Source: JBBDSU01 sp040904825
GTDB lineage: Bacteria > Actinomycetota > Nitriliruptoria > Nitriliruptorales > Nitriliruptoraceae
DNA length: 6,060 nt
Direction of reading: 5' to 3'
Assembly (NCBI GenBank): GCA_040904825.1
Contig: JBBDSU010000046.1
Span: 1-6,060 of the forward strand
Shown: in pieces, positions 1 to 5,671 of the stretch
How the letters are laid out: every line of letters starts with the position of its first letter
Numbering within the stretch: the stretch's first letter is position 1
Notes under the pieces: generated by a model
Told to the model about the DNA's origin: nothing
Databases searched by the model: none
The model's input: only the letters and a program-made list of their open reading frames with translations
Translations under genes and position numbers: made by a program

Positions 1-171
1 GACTGGCGGCAGACCATGACGCAGCGAGCGGGTGGACAGGCTCCGGTCAGCATCGGCTACGCCGTTCGCCCTCCAGGATCCGGATGGGACCTGAACGAGC
101 TGATCACTGCAGCCGATCGGGACATGTACCGCGCACGTAACGTCGATCGAAGCAGCGATTGTCGCTCGTGA
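1..171 (+). CDS. GGDEF-domain protein (diguanylate cyclase-like), C-terminal end, 5' truncated by the window
   Basis: Frame 1 is open from the first base and ends with TGA at 169-171, giving 56 residues. The visible part contains VSIGYAVRPPGSGWDLNELI followed by AADRDMYRARN. This is the classic last strand and last helix of a GGDEF domain: a VSIGxA strand, then a 'hLhxxADxxMYxAK/R' helix. GGDEF domains make cyclic di-GMP from two GTP when their GG(D/E)EF active site is intact. That motif lies upstream of the window, so activity cannot be judged here, and N-terminal sensor domains are also unseen. Only about ten residues follow the final helix, so GGDEF is the last domain and no EAL domain follows. 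The gene points towards the minus-strand cluster and converges on the membrane-protein gene ending at 259. Family call is firm; enzymatic activity is unknown. Confidence 0.85.
   Translation, partial: DWRQTMTQRAGGQAPVSIGYAVRPPGSGWDLNELITAADRDMYRARNVDRSSDCRS
154..166. other. Short perfect inverted repeat at the end of the GGDEF gene
   Basis: AGCGA-TTG-TCGCT is a 5-bp perfect stem with a 3-nt loop. It overlaps the last codons of the GGDEF gene just before its stop at 171. There is no following T-run on the plus strand, so it is at best a weak transcription-end or RNA-stability hairpin. It may be chance. Confidence 0.2.
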
Positions 172-258
172 AGATCCGGTCCCTCAACCACCCGGCGAAA
201 CTGTCTGCCGCCAGCCTCCGCGAAAATGATGCCAACCAGCCGCCGAAATGCTGTGTCG

Positions 259-675
259 TCAACGGGTGCTGTGGCTGCTCGTGCGAGATGCACATCCCAG
301 CGCAGCACTCAGCAGAATAACGATCAACGCCGCTCCTATCAGGATGTAGCTCTCACGCGCAGCATCGGTCGCGAACCACGTCGGTCCCCGGAGCCAGCCG
401 ACAACCGACAACCCGAAAGTTGCCGCTACCGCCACAGTCGCGCCAACGATAGAGGCCAGCACTACGGCGCGGCACCGGTCCGACCGGGCGCGTGCCCATG
501 CGGTGTAACAGCCAGCGCCGACGACAAGCACCGGCGCGAGATGCAGTGTGACTGTCGGCCGCCAACCCGCCAGCACGCCCCAGAGCAACGCAAATCCCAG
601 GCTCGCGATCAACCCGGCGGCCACCGATGTCGGCGTCCCCTTCGAAACATTCGAATCGTCACGTTCGGAACTCAC
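259..675 (-). CDS. Four-helix integral membrane protein, unknown function
   Basis: The protein has about 138 residues with four strongly hydrophobic segments at roughly residues 18-37, 44-61, 70-94 and 110-127. The N-terminus is short and polar and there is a short Ser/Arg-containing tail, so it is an inner-membrane protein without a soluble domain. I see no catalytic or metal-binding motif and do not recognise the family. Start choice: GTG at 675-673 is preceded by AGGTGAAGGTG, with AAGGTG six nt away. The frame is also open to an ATG at 723 (154 residues) and an ATG at 714. Those would add a polar Gly/Glu/Pro-rich stretch and have poorer ribosome sites. It is the last gene of the minus-strand series, 84 nt after the ferritin stop (36 nt if the ATG at 723 is used), so it may be co-transcribed with ferritin. 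It converges on the GGDEF gene. That it is a real gene is fairly sure; function is unknown. Confidence 0.65.
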   Translation of the reverse strand: MSSERDDSNVSKGTPTSVAAGLIASLGFALLWGVLAGWRPTVTLHLAPVLVVGAGCYTAWARARSDRCRAVVLASIVGATVAVAATFGLSVVGWLRGPTWFATDAARESYILIGAALIVILLSAALGCASRTSSHSTR

Positions 676-759
676 CGGATCACCTTCACCTGGAGGCTCC
701 GATGTCCTCCACATTGAATGCAACCCCGACGGTTCTCTGCAGCTTCCACAGCGAAACTG

Positions 760-1263
760 TCAGCCGGCGCCTTCGGTTCCACGACGCGTGGGCAACTCAC
801 GATCAAGCATCAACAACGCGCTCGGATTGTTGGCGACCATGCTCAACTCGCCCACGATCGTGCTCACGCTGGCCTCCTCCTCTACCTGTTCGTCAAGAAA
901 CCGCGTCAACAGCGGCAAGCTCGACCAGTCGCGAGCTTCCTGCGCGGCGGCGTAAAGCTCACCGATTGCCGCAGTGACACGCCGCTCATGCGCCAATGCA
1001 GCAGTAAACACCGCGACCAGATCGTCGAAATCGGCCTGTGGCGCCTCGAGCGCGGTGAGCGTCACTTCGGCACCCCGATCAAGCACGAAGCTCATGAAGA
1101 TCTGCGCGTGCTCGGCTTCCTCCTGCGCCTGGGATCGGAGCCACTTCGCCGCGCCGGTGTAGTCACGAGATTCGGCCCATGCTGCCATCTGCAAGTACGC
1201 ACGCTCCGCCGCATGTTCCAAGGCGATCTGTTCGTTGAACCGATCCTGCAATCGCTCGTCCAT
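760..1263 (-). CDS. Non-haem bacterial ferritin (FtnA-like)
   Basis: This 167-residue protein has the usual length of a bacterial ferritin subunit. Ferritins assemble into a 24-subunit cytoplasmic shell that oxidises Fe(II) at a di-iron ferroxidase centre and stores it as a ferric mineral, limiting Fenton chemistry. Every expected ligand is present: Glu16 (in LEHAAERAY), Glu49 and His52 (in QEEAEHAQIF), Glu93 (in AHERRV), Gln126 and Glu129 (in DEQVEEE). These match E. coli FtnA Glu17, Glu50, His53, Glu94, Gln127 and Glu130 with a constant offset of one. I see no haem-binding Met typical of bacterioferritin at the equivalent position, so non-haem ferritin is preferred. The start is ATG at 1263 with GGAGG four nt upstream; an in-frame extension to 1422 has no ribosome site and looks non-coding. 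It lies 155 nt after the DUF427 gene. No IdeR/Fur-like box was obvious upstream. Confidence 0.93.
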   Translation of the reverse strand: MDERLQDRFNEQIALEHAAERAYLQMAAWAESRDYTGAAKWLRSQAQEEAEHAQIFMSFVLDRGAEVTLTALEAPQADFDDLVAVFTAALAHERRVTAAIGELYAAAQEARDWSSLPLLTRFLDEQVEEEASVSTIVGELSMVANNPSALLMLDRELPTRRGTEGAG

Positions 1264-1311
1264 GCTTCCTCCGTGTCCGGGCACGCATACGGGTGGTGTG
1301 ACGTGCTCCGA

Positions 1312-1340
1312 ATTAACGGTACCGACGCGCCACCGCCCAA
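1312..1340 (-). promoter_or_regulatory. Candidate sigma-70-type promoter for the ferritin gene
   Basis: Read on the minus strand, TTGGGC (1340-1335) and GTTAAT (1317-1312) are separated by exactly 17 nt and lie about 50 nt before the ferritin start at 1263. Matches to TTGACA/TATAAT are only 3/6 and 4/6, but -35 elements are often poor in high-GC actinobacteria. The 155-nt gap before ferritin leaves room for a promoter. This is a suggestion from pattern and spacing only. Confidence 0.3.
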
Positions 1341-1418
1341 TGGGATCTGGCTGAGCCTGACCCCATCTGAAACCGACCTGCCCTGCCGACGGTTGCGTCA
1401 ACGTCCGCACGCATGGCG

Positions 1419-2243
1419 TCATGAAAACTTCGTGCGTGGACGCTCCCAGCGCTCCCCATCGACGACGAGGTCGACCTTTTCGTTGTAGAACGTGACGAGA
1501 CCCGCGATCGCCGCGACTTCAGCCTTGGGAGCGTCGTAGGCCCACGCCGCGTCTTGGACACGCTCACCACCGCTGATCACGGTGTAGTACCGACCGGTGG
1601 CGCCCTTGTAGGGACAATGGGTGACGGTGTCGGTCAGTTCAAGCTGATCCATGGCGATATCGGATTCGGGCAGATAGAAGCGCGCCGGCAACCCGGTTTC
1701 GAACAGCATCGTCGGTTGGTGGCTGTCAGCGATGACGTCGCCACCGACTTCAACGATGACATGACGATCCGAACGCACGACGTCGCAGCGGTGGTACGGA
1801 TCACGGGGGTGCACAAAGATCCGTTCAGCTTCTTCCCACCATTCGTCCATCGCATGCCAGGCGAACGCGAGATATCCCGCAAGGTCGGGTGCGCCAGACA
1901 GGGGTTGCGGGTAGCTCCAGACCACGTTGTCCCGCTGGTCATCGCCGATGCGCACCGTCCAGTAGCGCGCGTCTCCTTTGAAAGGACAGTGCGTGGAATG
2001 ACTCGTCTGTATGAGCACTTCAAGCTCGACATCGGCTTCGGGGAAGTAGTAGACCGGCATCAGTCCTGTTTCGTGCAGCAGCTTCGCGCGTGAAGTTTCA
2101 GCCACAACCGTGTTGCCCACAACAACGCGCACTCGACGCGGGCTGTCCTCGAAATAGAGCACATGCTCTGGCGCGTCGTAGATGAAGTTGAAGGTGCCCG
2201 CCGGGTGGCGGCCAAACGGACCCGTGCCGACTGTCAGTGCCAT
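1419..2243 (-). CDS. Tandem DUF427 protein
   Basis: The protein has 274 residues containing two copies of the DUF427 domain, roughly residues 25-115 and 145-245. Each copy shows the family signature in order. Copy 1 has LLHETGLMPVYYFPEAD (55-71), HCPFKGDARYWTV (85-97) and VVWSYPQP (107-114). Copy 2 has MLFETGLPARFYLPESD (179-195), HCPYKGATGRYYTV (209-222) and a weaker AAWAYDAP. DUF427 is a small beta-rich fold of unknown biochemical function, common in actinobacteria and some fungi. The repeated THCP(F/Y)KG element with invariant His, Cys and Lys suggests a binding or active site, but no reaction is established. The start is ATG at 2243 with AGGAG five nt upstream; the frame extends to 2366 but runs into the preceding gene. 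It lies 40 nt after the 246-residue hypothetical gene, so co-transcription is likely. No signal peptide or membrane helix, so cytoplasmic. Confidence 0.9.
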   Translation of the reverse strand: MALTVGTGPFGRHPAGTFNFIYDAPEHVLYFEDSPRRVRVVVGNTVVAETSRAKLLHETGLMPVYYFPEADVELEVLIQTSHSTHCPFKGDARYWTVRIGDDQRDNVVWSYPQPLSGAPDLAGYLAFAWHAMDEWWEEAERIFVHPRDPYHRCDVVRSDRHVIVEVGGDVIADSHQPTMLFETGLPARFYLPESDIAMDQLELTDTVTHCPYKGATGRYYTVISGGERVQDAAWAYDAPKAEVAAIAGLVTFYNEKVDLVVDGERWERPRTKFS

Positions 2244-2283
2244 GGTGTCTCCTTTGAGGACATGAACAACACGCGCACGCCAC

Positions 2284-3024
2284 TCAGCTGCAAGTGGCTG
2301 CGAGCAGATCGCGACGCTGACGGAACCATCCCAGCAAGTGCGTCGCCGGATCCTCGGATGCCACAAGTTCGCTCGCAGGCATCAAAGCCCCAGGGAACGC
2401 GCCGCCGTTCCAAAGAGCGTCGTCCAAACCGCCGACACGGTCCGGGTACCAAACAGACACATAGGCGTAGGGTTCTGGCGCCGCTTCGTCTCCGGCGGAC
2501 AGCCCATAGGACCCACGGCGGTCTTCGTCCAGTACTTCGATCGCGATATCGAGGTGCTCGGGCCAGACGGTTGGGTCAGAGGCTTCGATCGACGCGTCGT
2601 CGTTGACCAGGCGCCGCAGCACCTCGTCGCCTAGTTGAAACCACGTCCCGAGCCAGGCGCTGACATCGCGGTCTATCGTCAGCTCACTATCACGGGGAAC
2701 CTCTGGTGGCGGATCATGGATGGGCAGCTCTTGAGCCCACCGGGTTTCACCATCGTCGTCTCCGAGGACCAAGCGGCGCGCTTGAGCAAGTGTCGTCACC
2801 GGCACTTTGTCCGTCTTGCCACCACGGCGGACAAGCAGTCGATCACCAACCAGCTCGACGCCCTCCGGCTCATCCTGCGGGGTGCGCAAACCATTGGGGC
2901 GGGGATGCAGTCCGATGCGGCCGGCACGACGCCATCGCTCCTCGGCGAGGACGTGCCCGCAGAGCACGTGCCAGCTCAGACGGGTCGTAGCCAGTTGGTC
3001 GAGGTCGGGTACCTGGCCAATCAA
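2284..3024 (-). CDS. Conserved hypothetical protein, actinobacterial type
   Basis: This 246-residue soluble protein has no signal peptide and no membrane helix. I cannot name a Pfam family with confidence. Conserved-looking blocks are TRLSWHVLCGHVLAEERW (14-31) followed by AGRIGLHPRPNGLRTP (34-49), an acidic middle, WPEHLDIAIEV (154-164), YGLSAGDEAAPEPYAYVSVW (173-192) and LWNGGAFPGA (204-213). From memory this pattern (a helical start, then WPEHxDIA and SxGDExxPEPYxYV) occurs in uncharacterised actinobacterial proteins. The His in WPEH and the acidic GDE could form a binding site, but that is a guess. The start is TTG at 3024-3022, supported by a perfect AGGAGG five nt upstream (3035-3030); no ATG/GTG nearby has a comparable site. 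It lies 101 nt after the Rieske/ThDP stop and 40 nt before the DUF427 gene. Confidence 0.82.
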   Translation of the reverse strand: MIGQVPDLDQLATTRLSWHVLCGHVLAEERWRRAGRIGLHPRPNGLRTPQDEPEGVELVGDRLLVRRGGKTDKVPVTTLAQARRLVLGDDDGETRWAQELPIHDPPPEVPRDSELTIDRDVSAWLGTWFQLGDEVLRRLVNDDASIEASDPTVWPEHLDIAIEVLDEDRRGSYGLSAGDEAAPEPYAYVSVWYPDRVGGLDDALWNGGAFPGALMPASELVASEDPATHLLGWFRQRRDLLAATCS

Positions 3025-3029
3025 GGGTG

Positions 3030-3035
3030 CCTCCT
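3030..3035 (-). promoter_or_regulatory. Perfect AGGAGG Shine-Dalgarno deciding the TTG start of the 246-residue gene
   Basis: Minus-strand AGGAGG is followed by five nt (CACCC) and then TTG at 3024. The strength and spacing of this site are the main reason for accepting a TTG initiator. Confidence 0.8.
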
Positions 3036-3125
3036 GGAGTCAGCCGGCCGAGCCCGCGAAGGTGGCCAGCGGATGTGACTATTGGCGATGTGGATCGTCG
3101 GCGGCGGTCACGGCAAGTCGCGGAC

Positions 3126-5120
3126 TTAGACCAGCAACGGATCACTGACCACGTGGATCAGCGCAGGCCCGTCGTAGGCGAATGCTGCAGTCATCGCGTC
3201 TTCGAGCTGACCGGCGTGATCGACCCGGATACCAAAGGCGCCGCACAACTCGGCGAATGCGGCGAAATCTGGGTTGACGAGGGAGGTCTGCCAGACCTCC
3301 CACTCACCGGCACGTTGCTCCTTCGAGATCTTTCCGAGCTCACCGTTGTCGAGCAGTATGTGGCGGATCCGCATGCCGTGTTTGACCGCTGTCGTCAACT
3401 CCATGGCGTATTGGCCGAATCCTCCATCTCCTGACACTGATACCACTTCCCGCTGCCCGTCGACGGCTGCCCAAGCGCCCAGAGCTGCGGGCAGCCCGAA
3501 CCCGATCGAGCCGAGGTATCCCGACATGAGGACCGACTGCTGCGCAACCTCGAAGTAGCGGCCGAAGGAGTAGGTGTTGTTCCCGACATCAACGCAGATC
3601 ACCGCGTCGTCGGCCACATGGCGAGTCAGCGTGTCGAACACCACGGCGGAGTTGATCCCTTGTCCGCGGTTGTCATCCCGGCGGCTGGCCTTCTCTTCGC
3701 GCCAGATCCGCCAACGCTCGGCGATCTCCGGACGATGATCGATGCAGCGGGCACGTCCTTCGACGGCATCCGCCAACTGTCTCGCCGTCACTCCGACATC
3801 ACCGAGCACGGGGACGTCGACAGCATGAAACCGACCGAGTGCCATCGCATCATGGTCGATCTGCACAATTGGCTTGTATTCAGCGATGCCGGTGTGGTTG
3901 GAGAAGGATGCGCCCCAGGCCACGATCAGATCGGCTTCGTTCATGAACCACGACGCAATCGGGGTGCCGGACCGGCCAAGCACACCACCGGCCAGCTCAT
4001 GAGCATCGCTGATGAGGCCCTTGGCCTTGAACGTCGTGACCACCGCCGCGCCGAGTTGCTCGGCAAGCGCGACGATGTCGTCGATGCCGTCCCGTGCCCC
4101 GGCCCCCAGAATGAACAGCGGCCGTTCGGCCTCAGCGATCCGGTCTGCGGCAGTCGTCAGCGCGCCGACCGGCGGAGCGATCGAACGGTCGGCGATCCTG
4201 CCCTGCGGGCTGGCCGGTTCGGCATCGCCCGCGGGCAGGGTCTGCACGTCATCGGGGAATACCAGGTGGCCGACCCCACGCTCAAGCAGGGCAGTCTTGC
4301 ACGCCAGCGCGACCAGCTCGGCGTGGTCCGAACCGGCTCGCAGGGTCGCCTGGTAGCGGGCGACATCGGCGAAGGCGGCGATGAGATCCAGGTCTTGGAA
4401 CGCTCCACGCCCCGCGTCCTTGGACGCCACACCTCCCGACAGTGCGAGTACAGGGGCGCGATCCACCTCGGCGTCATACAGGCCAGTCAGCAGATTCGTC
4501 GATCCAGGGCCGGCGATGCCGAAACAGGCCGCCAGTCTGCCTGTGAGCTTGCCATAGGCCGAGGCGGCAAAGGCGGCAGCGCCTTCGTGACGGATGCCGA
4601 CGTAGGTCAGCTCACCTCGCTGTTCGGCTTCGCGAAATGCGTCGGCCAGGCCAAGGTTGGAGTGTCCGACCATGCCGAACACATGGGTGACCCCGAAAGC
4701 GATCATCGTTTCGATCATGACGTCGGAGATCGTGCGGCTACGCGGCTTCGGGTCGGGTAGCAACGCGTAGATGCCTTCTTCGCGCACCTCGGTCGGGTAG
4801 GCACCAGGCGCGTCGTCAAACGGCGGCGGGGGCGTGCCGTTGCACGGCGAAAAGTCGTAGCCATGCCATGGACATCGCAGCCACCCCTTCTCTATGGAAC
4901 CCTCCCCCAGTGGTCCGCCTTGGTGCGGACAACGGTTATCGAGCACGCCATAGACACCGTTGTGGTGACTCACTGCGTACGACCGCGTGTCGATCGTCAC
5001 GGTGGTGACCCTGCTGTCGGGCAACGCGTCGATCGCAAGAATCCGACGCCAACTTGCGGATTCTTCTGGAGGTGCGGGCTGCTCGGTCGAAGGTTGCGGT
5101 GCCGAGTCACGTGCTGTCAT
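3126..5120 (-). CDS. Rieske [2Fe-2S] domain fused to a thiamine-diphosphate-dependent enzyme (pyruvate oxidase/acetolactate synthase type)
   Basis: The protein has 664 residues, about 120 more than a usual ThDP enzyme of this class. Residues about 24-122 form a Rieske domain with C64-P-H66, sixteen residues, then C83-P-W-H86, the four ligands of a [2Fe-2S] cluster. A short Pro/Arg linker leads to the ThDP enzyme from about residue 130. Its PYR domain has the catalytic Glu179 (in RHEGAAAFAA), GIAGPGSTNLLTGLYDA and GAFQDLDL. A central Rossmann-like domain follows, containing FILGAGARDG and an ALS/POX-like middle. The C-terminal PP domain has GDGG (from 564) and the closing Asn592 of the GDG-x(n)-N Mg/ThDP motif. 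The end (DNGELGKIS..., DFAAFAELCGAFGIRV) resembles PoxB-type pyruvate oxidases, but there is no PoxB-like lipid-binding tail after GPALIHVVSDP. The likely reaction is decarboxylation of a 2-oxo acid, with oxidation or carboligation; the substrate is unproven. ATG at 5120 has AGGGGA eight nt upstream; a TTG one codon earlier is possible. Confidence 0.93.
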   Translation of the reverse strand: MTARDSAPQPSTEQPAPPEESASWRRILAIDALPDSRVTTVTIDTRSYAVSHHNGVYGVLDNRCPHQGGPLGEGSIEKGWLRCPWHGYDFSPCNGTPPPPFDDAPGAYPTEVREEGIYALLPDPKPRSRTISDVMIETMIAFGVTHVFGMVGHSNLGLADAFREAEQRGELTYVGIRHEGAAAFAASAYGKLTGRLAACFGIAGPGSTNLLTGLYDAEVDRAPVLALSGGVASKDAGRGAFQDLDLIAAFADVARYQATLRAGSDHAELVALACKTALLERGVGHLVFPDDVQTLPAGDAEPASPQGRIADRSIAPPVGALTTAADRIAEAERPLFILGAGARDGIDDIVALAEQLGAAVVTTFKAKGLISDAHELAGGVLGRSGTPIASWFMNEADLIVAWGASFSNHTGIAEYKPIVQIDHDAMALGRFHAVDVPVLGDVGVTARQLADAVEGRARCIDHRPEIAERWRIWREEKASRRDDNRGQGINSAVVFDTLTRHVADDAVICVDVGNNTYSFGRYFEVAQQSVLMSGYLGSIGFGLPAALGAWAAVDGQREVVSVSGDGGFGQYAMELTTAVKHGMRIRHILLDNGELGKISKEQRAGEWEVWQTSLVNPDFAAFAELCGAFGIRVDHAGQLEDAMTAAFAYDGPALIHVVSDPLLV

Positions 5121-5163
5121 CAATGTGTTCCCCTTGCCGGTTCCGGCTGCAGCGGCCTGACCG

Positions 5164-5182
5164 TTGTCCGACCGTCAGACAA
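5164..5182. promoter_or_regulatory. Candidate operator: 19-bp imperfect palindrome
   Basis: TTGTCCGACCGTCAGACAA reads the same on both strands at 8 of 9 base pairs around a central C; only the sixth pair mismatches. The form TTGTC-N-GAC-N-GTC-N-GACAA is typical in size and symmetry of a dimeric helix-turn-helix regulator site, for example TetR family. It sits 43 nt before the Rieske/ThDP start codon, where a repressor would block transcription. No regulator gene is present in the window, so the binding protein is unknown. Confidence 0.55.
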
Positions 5183-5241
5183 GCGCGACGGCAGCCTCTA
5201 TGGAAGGCAACCCGCGACGTAGGGCTCCTAATCCGCCCCGG

Positions 5242-5253
5242 CCGTTGTCAGAC
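5242..5253. repeat. Second copy of the operator left arm (CCGTTGTCaGAC)
   Basis: CCGTTGTCAGAC at 5242-5253 repeats CCGTTGTCCGAC at 5161-5172 with one mismatch. The starts are 81 bp apart, close to eight helical turns. The copy runs into AGACGTCT (5250-5257), an 8-bp perfect palindrome, but lacks the matching TTGTC right arm. It may be a weaker auxiliary site for the same regulator. Confidence 0.4.
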
Positions 5254-5265
5254 GTCTTTCACTCC

Positions 5266-5278
5266 CTTGCGGAGCAAG
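5266..5278 (-). terminator. Small hairpin downstream of the 5317-5658 ORF
   Basis: CTTGC-GGA-GCAAG is a 5-bp perfect stem with a 3-nt loop, 38 nt beyond the stop of the minus-strand ORF ending at 5317. There is no U-run after it in the minus direction, so it is a weak candidate for transcription end rather than a clear intrinsic terminator. Confidence 0.25.
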
Positions 5279-5316
5279 CTCTCCCACAACTACGACGCGA
5301 CCGTGATCTGTGCTGC

Positions 5317-5658
5317 TCAGCGGGCCCGCAAGATGGTCGCGAGTTCGTGAGCGGCATCATGGGCGTCGCGAGTCGGACCATCCAGGAGTCCTCCTGCCTC
5401 AAGCCCTGCGTGGTAGTCGATCAGTAGAACCTCGATCGCCGACGCTTGACCAGGCTCCAGTGCCGTGACCAGATGCTGCGGTGCCGTCACGTCGGGCACC
5501 CTGCCATGGTCACCTCTGCGCGAAGAGTCATGCGAAGGGAATGGTCCCGTGCGCTTGTGTGTTGCCATGGTGGCCACCGCAACGAACGTCCAGAACGGTG
5601 GCTCGTCCATAAGATGAGCTACTGCGCTATCGACACCCCGGCGACTGGAGTACACCAT
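5317..5658 (-). CDS. Small hypothetical protein
   Basis: The frame ends with TGA at 5317 and reads as a soluble, partly acidic protein whose C-terminal half, from HLVTALEPGQASAIEVLLID to ELATILRAR, looks like amphipathic helices. I do not recognise a family. Three ATG starts are possible: 5658 (113 residues), 5610 (97) and 5568 (83). The ATG at 5658 has GAGGAG directly adjacent, too close to act normally, although codon use between 5658 and 5694 is strongly coding-like. The ATG at 5568 has GGTGG five nt upstream and is the best-spaced site. Upstream, the frame closes at tandem TGA TAG just before a GCG AGG AAC run. It precedes the Rieske/ThDP gene on the same strand by 196 nt but probably is not in its operon, given the intervening operator-like region. 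Gene reality is moderately supported; the start is uncertain. Confidence 0.45.
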   Translation of the reverse strand: MVYSSRRGVDSAVAHLMDEPPFWTFVAVATMATHKRTGPFPSHDSSRRGDHGRVPDVTAPQHLVTALEPGQASAIEVLLIDYHAGLEAGGLLDGPTRDAHDAAHELATILRAR

Positions 5659-5671
5659 CTCCTCGAACTCG

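Larger units (their letters stand above)
5121..5316. promoter_or_regulatory. Upstream regulatory region of the Rieske/ThDP gene cluster
   Basis: These 196 nt lie between the small minus-strand ORF ending at 5317 and the Rieske/ThDP start at 5120, with no convincing coding frame on either strand. They contain a 19-bp palindrome (5164-5182), a partial copy of one arm (5242-5253) and a short hairpin (5266-5278). I could not pick a clear -35/-10 pair on the minus strand. Confidence 0.55.

Noticed and set aside
57..308. Minus-strand frame of 83 codons overlapping the GGDEF end
   Set aside because: It overlaps a well-supported GGDEF C-terminus and the end of the membrane gene, and shows no motif. 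Bases 172-258 between the two genes hold nothing I can support.
226..717. Plus-strand open frame of about 163 codons across the membrane-protein gene
   Set aside because: It is Arg/Gln/Pro-rich and disordered-looking, while the opposite strand encodes four clean hydrophobic helices; it is best explained as a shadow.
1389..1406. Hairpin GTTG-CGTC-AACG / GTTG..CAAC downstream of the DUF427 stop
   Set aside because: Stem of four or five pairs only, no U-run, and expected by chance at this GC content.
1264..1422. N-terminal extension of ferritin to 1422
   Set aside because: It would add 53 residues unlike any ferritin N-terminus and ignores the strong GGAGG-ATG at 1263, where the protein aligns with FtnA from its first residues.
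718..1488. Plus-strand open frame of about 256 codons across the ferritin gene
   Set aside because: It is antisense to a ferritin with all ligand residues in place, spans the intergenic gap, and has Arg/Ser/His-rich low-quality composition.
3618..4760. Long plus-strand open frame of about 380 codons antisense to the Rieske/ThDP gene
   Set aside because: It lies opposite a gene with clear domains and catalytic motifs; its translation is rich in Arg, Gly and His with no recognisable motif, as expected for a mirror frame in high-GC DNA.
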